The notes beneath the pieces are model-generated. The model did not search any database, was not told where the DNA came from, and saw nothing but the letters and a program-made list of their open reading frames with translations. From Musa acuminata AAA Group (Eukaryota > Streptophyta > Magnoliopsida > Zingiberales > Musaceae), in contig NC_088357.1 in the NCBI RefSeq assembly GCF_036884655.1, forward strand, positions 45,738,501-45,802,500: a stretch of 64,000 nucleotides of DNA, given 5' to 3'. Shown in pieces: positions 47,101 through 61,331 of the stretch. The translations under genes were made by a program, and so were the position numbers. The first letter of the stretch is position 1. Each line of letters starts with the position of its first letter.

Positions 47101-48878
47101 TTGATTGCCCAAACAGAGATATTTCTTAGCCAAGTTGTTCTTCGTGGCTGGAAAGATTCAATAAAAGTGCTCCAAACCTGTGATAATCTTCTCCCTCATG
47201 CTGAAAATCTTCAGATCATTAAGAGATGCATCGATTCTTTAGCAGTTAAAGCTTGTACAGATCCCAATCTCTTTGGTTGGCCTATGATGGAGCATGGTGC
47301 AATGCAAAGCCCAGGCGGGAGTGTTTTGTGGAACGGAATAAGTACGGGAGCCAGACCTAGAAACTGCAGTTCTGATTGGTGGTATGAAGATGCATCTTCG
47401 TTGAGTCTTCCCTTGTATAAGAGGTTGATCTCAGTCATGGAATCTCGAGGTATCAGACAAGAGGTCGTAGCAGGCTCCGTGACATCTTATGCCAAAAAGT
47501 ATCTGCCTGGAATTAGTAGGCGTCACAGTCTGGCTCCTGTAGCTCTGACTGCTGCACCATCTGAAGAAGAACAGAGACATCTTCTCGAAGAGATTGTGGG
47601 CTTGTTGCCTTTACAAAAGGGTGTTACATCAACTAAAATTTTATTTGGACTTCTTCGTACTGGCATGATTCTGCGAGCTAATCCAACTTGCATTTCCAAC
47701 TTGGAGAAAAGGATAGGACTGCAGCTAGACCAGGCAAATTTGGAAGATCTACTTCTGCCGAACTTCTCATATTCTATGGAGACACTCTACAACATCGACT
47801 GTGTTCAACGAATTCTAGAGCACTTCTTAGCCATGGATCAAGCTGCTGATGGGGCATCTCCTAATTTGGTTGATGATGAGCAGTTAATTGGTTCGCCTTC
47901 TCTTGCACCCATTACTACTGTTGCCAAGCTAATTGATGGGTATCTAGCAGAAGTTGCACCAGATATCAACTTGAAGCTTCCAAAGTTTCAAAATCTGGCT
48001 GGTGCAGTACCTGATTATGCACGACCACTGGATGATGGACTGTATCGTGCTATTGACATCTATTTAAAGGTAATTATTCAAGTACATTTTATTAATAATT
48101 ATCATTAGGTTTCTCCATCCGAACCAAAAATGTAAAAAACACATTGGAAATATGGGTCTCCACTACTACAAACATGTTTGTTCTTTTTTCCTCATAAAGA
48201 ATATCACATATGTTGTAAACTTCAACAACAATCTGTCAAATGATCAATATCATTGTTGCATGCTAATTACTACAATGCCTAAATTTTTATTCCAATTTTC
48301 CATTGTGCTGTTGCAAAATTGTTGATGATGTGTAATATATGACGCATTTGCAGGCACACCCATGGCTCAATGAAGCCGAAAGGGAACAGCTCTGCAGGCT
48401 GATGGACTGCCAGAAACTCTCCCTAGAAGCCTGCACTCATGCTGCACAAAACGAAAGGCTCCCGTTACGAGTAGTGGTTCAAGTTCTTTTCTTCGAGCAA
48501 CTTCAACTGAGGACCTCGATTGCTGGTTGCTTGCTTGTTTCCGATAACCTTGATGTCTCACGGCCTCTGAGGAGCGGTCTGGTGGGTTCAGGAGATGGTG
48601 GTGGGTGGGCAAGCACTGTGAGGGAAAACCAAGTCTTGAAGGAGGGAATGGATAGCATGAGGATGAGGGTGTATGAGCTCGAAAAGGAGTGCACAAGCAT
48701 GAGACAGGAGATCGAGAAGTTGGGACGTGGGAAGAGCAAGTGGAGTACTGTTTCAAAGAAGTTTGGATTTAAGCTCAAGTCCCAGATGTGCAGTGCCCAA
48801 GAGGAGTCTGTAAGCGATCATCAGCAAACCGGAAGCAGCACCATTGAAAAGTTGCCAGCTAAGCTCACTAAACACTAG
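44124..48878 (+). CDS. NPH3/BTB family protein, At1g30440-like
   Basis: Exons 44124-44182, 45967-46036, 46870-48069 and 48354-48878 join in phase to 617 residues. The start [29 protein letters not shown] is the family's usual N-terminus. Residues about 28-135 form the BTB domain ([33 protein letters not shown]). Residues about 205-480 are the NPH3 domain ([36 protein letters not shown]) with the conserved tyrosine in [12 protein letters not shown]. The C-terminus has a coiled coil ([25 protein letters not shown]). NPH3 proteins act as Cullin3 substrate adaptors or plasma-membrane scaffolds, for example in phototropin or auxin-transport signalling. Order and wording match Arabidopsis At1g30440; its specific role is not known to me. 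Confidence 0.93.
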
Positions 48879-49044
48879 CAGCAGCTATCCACAGATGCAT
48901 GACCATTTCCCGTGAGGGATCGAGGTTTGTAACTCTAATTTTCTGGGGTTTTTTCTTACATCAGGAAGTTGTGAATTCAATGTCTCTTGGACAAATGTTA
49001 TTTTGAGGTTTGTCCTTCACTTTCTCTTGTGTATGAAATAGTAC

Positions 49045-49512
49045 TAATCTTGTGTTAACTATATGTTTCTTACTGGTGACTGCAATGCTAAAACCGCAAA
49101 CTAAAAAAATACATATATATGTTGGAATTAGTTTTTCTTCTTGGATTCTTGTCACAATTCTGCTGAGTCACCAAACTTTTACATTGTTGTCTCAATGAAG
49201 TTCAACTAACACTAGATGGCAACACACACCTGTAAGCACTACTATGCCTTTGAATGGGATGACTGACCTTGGAAGATGAGTTAATCTTGGGTTAATTACA
49301 TGCTACTTACCAGTGATTGTGATGCTGCATCAGCAAATTAGAAAGACCTGTATCTTAGACTTGTTCTTCTTGGTTTGTTGTCACATAATTCTGGTTGGTC
49401 CCCAAACTTCTACATTGCTCCATCTCAATCAAGCTCAACCAACACCAGTTGGCAGCATATACCTGCAAGCATTACTATGCTATTAAATGGGATAGTTGAC
49501 CAGGGAAGATGA
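49045..49512. repeat. 237-bp tandem duplication
   Basis: 49045-49281 and 49282-49512 align in order: TAATCTTG[T/G]GTTAA, TTCTTCTTGG, GTCACA, CCAAACTT[T/C]TACATTG, CACCTG[T/C]AAGCA, AATGGGAT, GAAGATGA. Both copies are considerably diverged and non-coding. Confidence 0.8.
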
Positions 49513-50246
49513 ACCTGCCAATGTAGAAGTTTGTCCAGACATCAAATGCTCATCACACAGCAGAATTCCAGGTTGGTGGGTGAAATATCCATTCTTGTTC
49601 TTTCTTAGTAGTTCTTTGAACCTGCTCACCTTGATCAGCTTTACACTAGTCCTTGTCTCCACACTTGTCAAATCTCCATGAATGGGGTAGTTGACCTTCT
49701 CCTCCTCTGCACTCAATGCACCATTTCATGGTGGTAATGTAGTTTGATAATATGCAAAGATCTCCAATGTTGGCTTGCACTTAGTTTAGCTAGAAGTTTC
49801 AATTAAGTTTTATGTTGTTTTTGCACTTTCCATCACTTAGTGGAATTGATTGATAGCTTTCTGTCCATATTATGATGTGATTAAGTTTGTCTTGCAAAGT
49901 GAGTATGAGAGCTTCATGTGATTTGGACTCCAAATCATTTTTTTTTGTCACAAACACAATTATTATGTTGGTCTAAAGTGGAAATGGATCAGAAGAGTCT
50001 TTTGAGTTATGAACTGACTATAATTATGCGGTTAAGTGCATGCCTATGCCAATCACATGAAACAACATCAATCCCAATAGTTACTATTTTCAGAAAGTGA
50101 TGTTCATTGACTTTGGGAAATTCAAAGAGAGAGGGAAGAAAAAAGGAACTGCCCCTCAAAACTTTATGGGAAATTTTAGAATAATTTACCTCTTTATTCA
50201 GTCAAAGTTCGATTTACAGAATCATGGGTTGGACCAATTGTCCAAT

Positions 50247-50799
50247 GGGTAAATTCATGGAAAAACTTTCTATTTTTTTAAAAAATTAATTAACGTTTCA
50301 ATTTTTAAAAATTCTCATAAAATATTTTTTTTTTCAAAATGATGATATTACCTATATTGACCATCACCTCTACCTAGCATCGTTACCCTCCATTAGATCC
50401 ATCCATACCTTTGTAGATCTTGATGACTCACGTCGAACTTGTCATGGCCTACCTCGCCGTCGCTATTCTCCCTCATGGCACAGGCAAACCCTAGCCCCCA
50501 TTGCCCTAACTCGCCTCTCCTCTACCTCACCAAACCTACCGCTACCTCCACCTGCACCTCCTTCGTTGGTCCACGAGCAAAGATAATGAAAACGAGGTGC
50601 ACAAGGGTAAATTCAACGAGACAAACGAAAGGAAAGTGGCGATAAGGGCCAAGGATCGCATATGCTACAAGCAAGACACATAAGAGCAAGTTCGACGAGT
50701 AAAATGATCTTTTCATGCAAGAAGCTATAAGAATTTTTAAAAATTAAAACATGCTACGAGAATTTATCAAAACTATAAACTTTTTCTAAGAATTCACCC
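50247..50799. mobile_element. 553-bp Mutator-like nonautonomous element
   Basis: Ends GGGTAAATTCATGGAAAAAC and, on the other strand, GGGTGAATTCTTAGAAAAAG are imperfect inverted repeats of about 27 bases. Nine-base flanks TTGTCCAAT (50238-50246) and TTGTTCAAT (50800-50808) differ by one base, as expected for an aged 9-bp Mutator duplication. The interior (50350-50700) is richer in C than its surroundings and might be captured host sequence. Confidence 0.7.
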
Positions 50800-51399
50800 T
50801 TGTTCAATTAATCAAATCATAAATTTCATAAAAATATAATATAAATTGTTACTTGTGATACTTTATATTTTTTTAATTCCTTATTAAGTTTATTTTTGAC
50901 CCCTTGATTGAAATCCTAGCTTTACCAACTACACTGAAAACACTCAATTGAAATCACTGTTGTTGAAATATATGAAACAGCAAGGATAATACATAAATTG
51001 TACTAAAACAATCCTTTGGGACTCCACACAACAAGCTCCTGGCTCACTGTACATTTTATATACACAACAAATCATCAAAGCACCCCAATTTACAGCAAAC
51101 AAGTGCAAAGTGTCAGTGGATAAAGTATAGAGGTCAAAGGGTGAATGCTTGATGAAAAGTACTTCCTTGGATCTTAGCTTCCTCAGATTGGGGCATTATG
51201 CATCTCACCCAAGGATGTACAAGTCAATGGCACAACAATCATAATGAGAACCCTTCCAAGACTGGATTCAACACAATCTCAATAGGATGAAAGACTCCAA
51301 CATAGATGCAGCAATTTGGGCAGAAATTTGCTCACTATGCACTGTGAAAAGCATACTGAAGGAGCACCCTCACATTCTCGACTTCTAATACTGCATGCA

Positions 51400-54300
51400 T
51401 CATGTCTCTATCTTGAGAAGAGAATTAAGGGATGTGCTGTTGAACCGTTGTGCGAATCCTCTTATCACAAGAACAATGACGTCCCGCATATGTCGAGTTT
51501 GCACCATCAAGTCCACTTCATTCTCACCATCAACCACAATCTTGAATCGGTGTTGGTCATTGCGATAAAGTTCAACCTGCAAAGTCCAGTGAGATGTCAA
51601 TACGCACAAGTCTGTGGAGTCAATGTTGTAATTGGTCCATTTGAGAGGAATGATTAAATTCAGTACGCTCATCTTTTGGCCATATGCCTCAGCTCATCAA
51701 TTACGTTATTGCTGGGCATCTACTGGGAAAGCATATCATAATTTTTTAAGGTTCTTAAATATCTTCACCAATTATCTGCACGACCATCAAGAATCATGCA
51801 TGCTACCAAAGAGTTCACAAGAGAATCAAGTAAATTTGGAATCCACTGTGTTTCCCCAGTAGTACATGGGAATGAAAGAACTTACATGAAAAGGAGGAGC
51901 ATATGTTCCACGGATTTCGGTATTTGGAAATGAAGTCTTAGAACCAGGTTTAACAACCTTGACTCTCTTCCTGTTGACTTCTAGAATTCTTTTCTCAAGA
52001 TTTCCTGCTCCTGGAGCCTGTAAAATTGATGCAGGAAGAATAAACAGTTTTAGCTTTGGAATCACTCAGTTCTATTTGATCAACGATCACAGAAGAGAAC
52101 TACAGTTACCTCCTTTGCAGACCGGTTTCTCTCACACAATGCCTGTTTCCAATAGAAAGAAAAGATTGTCAACTTCCAGATATGATAATTGTCCATAAAA
52201 TATATTTATAAACAAGACCTCTATGCTCAAATCTTTTGAGAAAATTCCACAATAAGCCAATGAGGTTGCAATCAAAAGTACCCAATGGTCAAACTAAATT
52301 TAGCTCGAAACAATTTCTGACTGTTACTCTATATCATTGCTTCCAATTTTGAACACTATAAGCCCCATGTACAAAGTATGGCTAAGAACGGCTGACCCAA
52401 GGTCAGCATGCAGCATGCCGCATGCCGCATGCCATGCCAACCCAAGATGGATCCTCATTCACTTGTCCTGGCATGTGAAGTTGATCAATATTCATGGTTG
52501 GGCATTTATGTCCCGTGCAGGAACAACCTTTATCATGTGATAGCATAGGATACCTTGTACACAAATGTAAATAGATGGACAGAAACTGGGAACAGCGCCA
52601 GAAGTCACAAGCCAGATGATCAAGTGTAAAATCGCTGTCAAAAGGAAAAGGATATTGGGCAATATTTTGGGGGGGGAGGAGGGGGGAAGCCAAAAGCAAG
52701 CAGTACCTCAAACTTCACAGATCCAAGCTCCAAGTTCTGCTTCACTTCTCTGTAAACATCTGGCTCTGCAAATGGGTAAAAGAGGTAACTGAACACAACC
52801 ATAGGAAACTGAATGATGGAATGAAGCTAAATAGTACACCAAGCTTTTCTGAAAAATGTTAATCAAATTGGTTCCTTAGGTCAAGAATTTGTCAGCATGA
52901 ACATAGAAGAAAACCAAAAGTTCTCCCCCAAGTTTTGAACACTGAGCAATAAATAAAATAAATCAGATAACCGTTAGTACATTCAACTAGCCCGGGGAAC
53001 CAACCAAACAAATCTTTTAACTTCTGTGTTTTCCAATAATAGTACAATTTCCAAAACAATCATATACTTAAGGTGACTGTAGGACTACTACACTGTTGCA
53101 ATTAAAGGAATAAGAAAACATGTTATTCCACTCATGAACAACCTGCAAATAAGCCACAAGTTCTGCATCAGACAGTATACAAAAAGACACAAATCATGTT
53201 CATCTACAAGAGATCCACTTGAAAATTCATGGATGAAACCATTTGACTTAAAAATGATTTATACATTTTTAGTATCATTTACAATGTCCTTTTCCAACAA
53301 GTTCTCTCTCCTTATCTTTGGGCAGTTTTTGAGGGGAGTGAGCTCAGGTTGCCGGCAAATGGAGATTCTCTATACTTACAAATGGCAATATCTTTTTATC
53401 TGTTTATGGTTTACAAATCTAACCTACCAGTCTTGTGAATGGAGGCAACTACTGGATCCAAATGGGACCCACCCGTGGAAAAATAGTTGCTTCAAGTCAC
53501 AAGACAAATAGGTGAGACTGGCAAGCCATAAAAGTGCAGCAAAGATATTCCGGTCCACATTTGCAGTAGAGCCATGAATCTTGCATTTTAAAATGCAACT
53601 CAGCTATTCGATAACTTACATTTATGATTACAGCATGGCTACTTTTGTTTCGTTACTTGCATTTGTCAATTGCAGACTATTTATCTATTGTGCACTGGGA
53701 CGAGCAATGTAAAGATAGGCAGTGGGAAGGGCCGCTTTGTTCAAAGTAGGAGGCAGGAGATGTGACACCCCCATTTAGTCCCACTTTAGAAGTTAGAGAA
53801 AGTTTGAGTGATTTATAGGGCTAGAGTGAATCTGATATTACTAATTTGGACTTAAGTATTTTGAGCCATGTGGTTCTAAGCTTATTAAGTAAATAGATTA
53901 GCTGTCCCATTGAGAAAGATTATGGTAGTGGAGAGAACTATTATTGGACAGTGAGATTCCCACATTAGAACTATCTATGGTCGGAGTTTGAGAAACATTG
54001 AAGTATGAAGCAACTACCAGGTTGGGTCTCACTTACACCATATTAGGATTTGATTTGACGATGTTAAGCCTTAAGTGTGGTGAGATTGTGACACCTCAAT
54101 TTAATCCTGGTTTGGAAGTAGGAGAAGGCCTAAAATTGGTTAAACAATCTTGAGCTTAGCATTTTGGGACACGTGATTCTAGTCTCATCAAGCCAATTGA
54201 TTAGTTACCGCAGGTCATGATAAGCGAGGCACAATCAGTGGAGGCGATAGCAGTGGTCAAGAAGGATGATGTCAGGAGTCGTCAAAAGGCATATTCAAAG

Positions 54301-57300
54301 TTGTGGCTTCCAAGCTAAAAGTAGCCTGCATTTTCACATGCAAGCAGTTTAGTCCTAGATGGAAATACAGGGTTAAAGGCTTAAGTTACACTAACGAATG
54401 GCAGTTTCAATGTGGGTAATTAAGCACCTGCATTTGATCAAATGCCCGCTTTGCACTCATAGAAGTAGTCAGAAAATGAAATATCTACAACTAACATGCT
54501 TGATTAACCATAGTTGAACTATTTAATTAATATACTGAAAAGCAATGAACTAAAAGCATACCCATGTTGAACAATCTAAAGAAATTCATACCAACTGAAA
54601 TTGGGTCTGTTGATGCAGAAACAGGCTGTCCCTCGACTCCATCTTCTCTTACTGGAGTATAAACAGCCACAAGTCTATATCCTACGTCATCAACATTAGC
54701 TTCATACATCCTACTTGTCTCACCTGTAATGATAGAATGTTGAAAAAGGGAAGATAATAGAGCTTTGAATAGTGAGGTAAAAAGCATAAGCTGTAGATCA
54801 AAATACAAAATTCCCTCAAACAAAAGTTGACATGAAAGGAGTTGGCCACAAGTCAACTTCAAATATCAGATATAGCTCAAAACATAATCATGTTTAACAT
54901 TGTGTTTATAAGGATGAACGCAGACCACAGGTCCCTTTCCCTCATTGGCCACAGGGCACAAGACAACATGAACTGCTAAAGAATATTTACCAGTTGTGTC
55001 AAACAACAGTAGACATTTGATTCAATCCTTGTGGACAGTTCATATTATCCCAACCTCGAACAAATGCATTAAATCCAATCATATAATCAAATGTCCATAT
55101 CAGATCACAGAAACCTGATTTACCAGAACATCAAGTTTGGTAGCTCAGAATTAGACCAAGCAAAATATTCTTTTGAAATGACTTGAATCATCGTAACCCA
55201 ATTCAACCAAGCTCTTTTTGTCAGAAATATAATGCAATTTCATTTTAGACAACCAACATGACTTTTGCTATGTTGGCCCTTTTTGAGTCAGGGGACACCC
55301 TGTGACAAATGTTAATGTAGATCTGCATGATCCTTTTTTAATGGTTGAAGTAATGTTATGAAGACTTTAATATACTTGATAAAAAACATTTTGCGAACTT
55401 GACCAAAATCTTGGTAGCGAGGAACTCTTTTAGCACATATCAATTAAATGTATCACAGCAATTTTGTTTCCTGGTTTGAATGATTTAATAAGCCTTAGCT
55501 GGAATCTATTGCTTTGCTTTTTTTGGATGCCATATGCTGTTAATTGATAAATAATGAATGTGAAACCTTTTAGAATTCAGTGATAGAGAGTTAACAGCAT
55601 ATATTAAAAAAGATGTCACTTGGCAATACATGGTCCACCGTTCAATACATCAATTTGCATGCCTAATAGTTTTTTATTAATAAGTTAATTCATCCTATTT
55701 ACCAATCTGTTTAAGAATTCTGGATAAGATGTAGTCTTTGCAACCTCCTATGTACTCAAATCCTAGTAAGGATTTGAGTTCTAGGTTTCTAGGAGCATGG
55801 AGGTTGCTGACTGATTGCCAGCATGGTCTGTGCCATGCTGGGCCAGCTTGCAGACCACCAGCACTAACCGTGTAAAGAAGAACAAAAAAAAAGGAAAAGA
55901 ACATTACAGAGAAACAAAAAAGTTCAAATTAAACATCACACAGGAGCAAACTTAATTAGATATAACATGAAGCCACAGTCACCAATGAGGACACAGGCAA
56001 AAATCAGAGGATGATCATGCTAGTTTGTGCCACAGCCAGATGTAACAAAATCCAAGGCCAGAACCATCATAACAATAAACATAAATACAATGATGACAAA
56101 AAATAAGAAAAGTAAAAAACCTAAACCCATCTTTTAAGCATTATCCAGAGCAAACTAGGACCGTTCAAGGCCAAATGGTTGGGTTGGTAATGTGTATGAT
56201 TTCAAAACAAGGATGGATGCAAATGGCAGTTGACACAAGTGTAAGATCCATCGGCTGTCCAGACATAATTACCTTACCAATGTCACTCAGCAGAAGAAAA
56301 CTCTGTGGTACATGGACATCTATTCAGCTAATAACGGGGAGATGTATGTTGCATGCTCCATAAGAAAAAAATGCAATCAAAACCAAAGCAGCCACAGCTA
56401 AAAGTATATTATGCAGTCAATTAGTTTCCTTTTCCATAAATGAAAAGTAAAGTTCATTTTGCAGTAGAAAATGTTTCTTGAATTTAAATAGTGAACATCA
56501 TAGTTCTGATGGCAAGTTTGTTATACCAGGTATTGAGATTAGATCAGGACTTCCAACCATTGACCTAAGCCACTGAATTCTGCTCTTGCCTTCTTTCCCA
56601 CCGCTATAGATGCCTCGAACAGCATACAAGTTTGTGTGGTAGCCTCTTCCTTCAATCTCCAACTTATCAATTTTGGGAATACCTGAAAGCAGCAAATTGT
56701 GTCATAGAGCAGACTAGTGATGCAACATTTGCTTGATCTTGCCAAAAGATTTTCGATGCAATTAAAAGACTGGAGATCTAGACTAGTAGTTTGAGCTTCA
56801 GAATTCAAGTTTTGGATAGTAGAAAATTTAGAACATTTACAAAGAGAAGGTGCTCCATCCCGATCAATAGGACAATGTCACAATGATGAAAATCAGTTGG
56901 CACTATAAGATACTTAGAATTACTTATATCTTGCAAGTAAAATGGCAGTAACGTTTCCATTACTATGTCTAGTAATTAGCCTATAAATCATTGGCATGGT
57001 TCTTCAGCTTAGTTCCAACTAGAAATTAGTGGCAAGGTAATGAAAAGACCTGGCAATATAGCAGATGTTTGTGCTGACACAGTATTACTTGATCTTCCAA
57101 ACACATCTGTTACAGTGCATTCACATTTGAAACATCTGCCTATATCCTCAAAGCGCACCTTATAAGAGGAAGATAGTTGAGATGGCAATATTTCAAAGGA
57201 CTGGTGCTCCCCATCTCCTATCGAGGAAAACCTGTTCCACAAGTTTATTATTGAGTGGTAAATTCATAAAAAAATGTAAATAAAGTAACTTATCTTGCAT

Positions 57301-60300
57301 TACCATTGGTACTTAATCTCTTTCTTGTACTTGTTCCAGATATGATGTTGAATATCACTCTTAGGAATTACTTCAACAGCCGTAAGTATTTCACCCTCAA
57401 CTTCTTTTCCTTTGAAAGAAAGCATCTCAATTTTTGGAATCTCTGGAGGAAAACATGAATCATTGTGTTTACTATGAGATGAATTTTAAAGTAACATTAG
57501 CATTCAAAGAATTTGAAGATGTAGACATCTATAATTTTGCATGTATCCAATAATGTCTGCCAAAACATTGGCAACATCAGAACTTCTGATACACAAGAAC
57601 AAAAGACTTTCTGGAACAAATAAGATACAACCAAAGTACTGGTACCACACATACACTTGGTATTTTTCAGCAAAATAACCAGCTGTCTAGTTTTATGTGT
57701 CGCAGTTAAATCTTAATGATAGGGATATACCAATATTCTAAACAAGTTATCTAAGAAAATTATCCTAGTGCATGGGTCTCTGCCAGTTGGGTTACACGTA
57801 GGATTGGATGTACAAAGCCTTACCCCAGCAATTACAGAGGTTATTTCATTTAGAAATTAGGCTCATGACCCACTATACAGTTAACTGATGCAAAATTAAA
57901 TCTAGACACAGGTACAGAAAGACATAAAGGACAAACAAAAAAAACTTAACAGAAGTAGAGAAAAATTCTATACAATCTGTTGCACACTCCATTAGATTTC
58001 CAGAAGTGTCCACATGCTATACAATCTGGCAGATATGCCAACATGCATAGGAAACAACAGATTTTTAGATATAAAAATCTAGTTAACTTTTGGACACCCA
58101 AAAGCTACCATTACCATTGTCAGAAAAAGAAGATAATATGTATCCTACAAGGAAAGAAGTTGTTCCAAAGGCAGAAAACAAACATACCTGGAAGAATTAT
58201 TTCAGATGGTTCTGATAACTTAAGTTCTCCTACAACTGCATCAGAACGAACAGGAGTGTAGCTGCCAGATAATATTTTAAGATTAATTCTTAAACAATCC
58301 AAGGATTAGACTCTGTATGCATGAGGAGTAACTCCGAAGAATTATATGCAGTTAGGTAACTTGAAAATGAATAAAAATATATATTTAAATAGACGAAAAA
58401 ATTGTTAACAATCTCTTCAAGGAACTGGAGACAATTACATCAAAATAAAGTAACTATTAATAAGAAATGTATTTTGCTGAAAATTGGAATCTTGGAAGGG
58501 ATCCACCATATTAAGTCGTGTGTATATCTATAGCTTTCTTACATGTATTATCTGAGGAGCAACCCCTAGCATCCGTGAAACTCAGAAAGATGGAGAAGTG
58601 CTGGACACAAAGTACCTTTTATCTGCCACAACCAGAAATCAGGGATATGGCAAATGTGTTCAATTTTTTTTCTTATTGTCATATTTGTTTATCATAATGT
58701 GTTTCTCAAATCTGTGCTATGAACCAGATGGTAAAACAACCTGCCACAGTTACTGCATCTGACACCTCATATGGAATAAACAACTCCTCCCACAACAGAT
58801 TGTGCATAATCATATATGAAGCATTGTCTGATGATTGCAGCTTCTGTAGTATGCTGCATCACAGTCAACTAGAAGTACTAACCAAATGCCTAATTCACCA
58901 ATTCTGTGATAATCAAACCCTATCACTCAGATTTTGGTTCTTGTCCGGTCAGTTCCATTTTCTACAACCATTATCAGATAAAGGCTCAGTTCTCTATGGC
59001 CATTATTAAATCCAACTGAGGGAAACAAAACAAAGGAATGTGCTAAAGGAAATTCCATGTGCCATTTGGATTGTTACACTGGTCATACTACCATGTTAAC
59101 TGACACATTCTTTACCAATGAGGTATGTACGATGGAGCACTGACCAAAACTGGTATTTTGAACATGTTATCATATGTACCAAGACACTGGGTTATGAGCA
59201 CACCCTGAGTTGCAGCCAGTAGATTATTGTGTTTCATCAAGGCTGCTGAAGAGTCACAATTTCAGTAAATTAGCAGCTCAAAGAATAGACAGACTAGCAG
59301 ACTGCACAGATACCACTAGGAGTGGAGCCAGGTTTCAAACGAAGGCGTGCGAAAATAGTTAGATTGAAAAGTGAACTACATTAATGTTAATTGAAAACAA
59401 TTTCAATAGATAAAAATTTCAAACATATTCATTTTAACTGCAAACAATTTCAAAAGATAACATAGATAGGCATAAATATTAAAACAAATTCATTTTAGAA
59501 TTTATACAATAGTTAAATGTGATGCTTGTGTAATGGGTCATCTTTAGAAAAGTTGAGGTCAAGAAACTTCGCCAAAGATTTTAGATAAGTATTGTTTAAC
59601 AGACATGACCAGGGCTCTTGGGGGCTGAAAGATGCACAGGAGGGTCACATATGGAAGAGAAATGTGGCAAATAATATTCTCAATGGTTCAGGGACCATGC
59701 AATAATGCAAACATTTCCCGGGGCCCACCTCATGGGGGGTAATCATGTTCATGTATACATGAACAATATTGCTATCACCAGTTCTTCAGTTAAGGTTACT
59801 TGATAAGAAATCATAGTTACCCATAATCAATATCAAAAAATTTGCTGATAGTATAATTTAGTGATATTAACAAATAATTTTTAAACAATCAATTGAATAG
59901 CTTTCGAAGAGCAACAAAAATATACAAACAAATAAATACTAACCCAAATAATAGACGGCAATTATAATCTGAATCTGTAACCTCATAGGTGGTGGAATTA
60001 GCCTCGGAGATAAGGACAATAGTTCCTTCTTTACTTTCTCTATACCAACTATAGAGGCTTGATCCCTCATATCCACCATAATATTTTCCCTCTCCAGCAT
60101 ATACACCTGAATTAAGAAGCTTTATGTGTACTTCCGAAACAGAAGGAAGAGCTGCATCATTCAAAAGTTTTGAACAATAAGAAAAAAGAATAATCAAACA
60201 AGACAAGTATTAATAAGACAGAGCACCATACAAATCAAGACAACCTGCCATGACCGGTTGGCTGCTAAAAGCAACTAATGGAGCACCTTGTTTCCCATCT

Positions 60301-60660
60301 GCACGTGTAGGCACCCAGTGAAGGGCCAGGTAAGAACCAACATCTTCAAGTGACGGTGTGTATGTTCTGTTCACACATTTCAGTATCCAAAAAAGCTAAG
60401 CTTTATTATAAAGTACTTGAACAAGAATCTCAGTAGGATAAAGGATGCCTAAACCACAACTCACAGGGTTTCTCCAACAACAAGAATATCATCAGTGACA
60501 GAAACTCTATTCAAAAGTTCCGACTCATCTATCTTCTCTTTGGTTCTGTACCAAATATATTTCCCAGTTCCTTCCTTTCCACCATAGTATGATTTAAGGG
60601 GAACAACTTCCTCATCCTCACAACAGCTTGGCTGGACAAGATCAATACCTTTTGGATCCG
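51400..60660 (-). CDS. AIR9-like: AIR9-like protein, C-terminal part (partial gene)
   Basis: Twelve minus-strand exons join in phase: 60660-60465, 60366-60245, 60151-59944, 58261-58188, 57442-57304, 57231-57050, 56682-56527, 54723-54592, 52765-52707, 52142-52110, 52017-51886, 51576-51400. They encode about 535 residues to the stop. The protein consists of immunoglobulin-like A9 repeats with recurrent Y-GG-EG...W and DVG...YTPVR.DG..G motifs, for example VDDVGYRLVAVYTPVREDG. It ends with the conserved tail RHMRDVIVLVIRGFAQRFNSTSLNSLLKIET. AIR9 of Arabidopsis is a microtubule-associated protein that marks the cortical division site. The first listed exon starts mid-codon, so upstream exons (further A9 repeats, leucine-rich repeats and microtubule-binding region) lie beyond about 60,661, probably outside the window. 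Confidence 0.9.
53760..54240. repeat. Two diverged direct copies of a TGTGACACC-starting sequence in an AIR9 intron
   Basis: 53761 onward and 54087 onward both begin TGTGACACC, then [C]AATTTA, AGTAGGAGAA or AGTTAGAGAA, TTTGGGACACGTGATTCTA or its variant, and TTGATTAG or TAGATTAG. They lie 326 bp apart. TGTGACACC starts are common in plant LTRs, so this may be an LTR-derived remnant. Confidence 0.55.
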
Positions 60661-61145
60661 CTGTATAATGGGCAAAAAGATAAATTTATAGTGATATAAT
60701 CATGAAATTGGAATTTTTGTATATACTACAGAAATCACAAAAAATGGAAGTTTCTGAACAAAAAACTGAGATACTCATACTACACATTAGTTTGAGTTAT
60801 TCTATGAAATTATAATTATTAAGTAAACCTAATTCAACCAAATCTGTTCTAAATGAGTAATTAGGCATTTCATTTTGCTGCAAAACAGCAGAAAGGATTC
60901 ACTGTATGGATATATTGCCATCAAGATACCAGGTTACTTATTGTTCATAATGTCCAAGTTGTACCTGTGGATATATCAATAGTCCTTACATTACAAACAT
61001 TCCATATAGAAGACTTGCTGGCCATTCACTACCATCCATGATAAAGATATTTTGAGTGCAAGTTACCACAGAGATCAAGAGTAATCTTCTTATTCTCATG
61101 CTAAGACCATTAGTCTGCTCGTACATAAATATTTATTATTTATTT

Positions 61146-61331
61146 CATGGTTTGTCTTACCGATCCATACCGGTGTACCAACCAACTATTGGTATGGTAC
61201 ATACCAAGCCATACCAAGTGTACCAACACATGGTACGATGGGGTTTACCAATGTATCGCCTATACCAATCTCCTGTTATACCGGTATATACCAATCGTAC
61301 CAAGCAATATGCTTCGATATCGCAAACCTTG
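61146..61331. mobile_element. 186-bp hAT-like MITE
   Basis: Ends CATGGTTTG and CAAACCTTG are inverted repeats with one mismatch. ATTTATTT flanks both sides (61138-61145, 61332-61339), although the local sequence is AT-rich. The interior is rich in TACCGGTA/TACCAA blocks, as in the element at 38570. Confidence 0.65.

Larger units (their letters stand above)
48879..51399. other. Intergenic region between the convergent NPH3 and AIR9-like genes
   Basis: Contains 3' UTRs, a 237-bp tandem duplication (49045-49512) and a MULE-like element (50247-50799). No further gene recognised. Confidence 0.5.

Noticed and set aside
51400..60206. Several separate small genes on the minus strand
   Set aside because: Exon borders join in phase across the whole region and give one AIR9-type protein.
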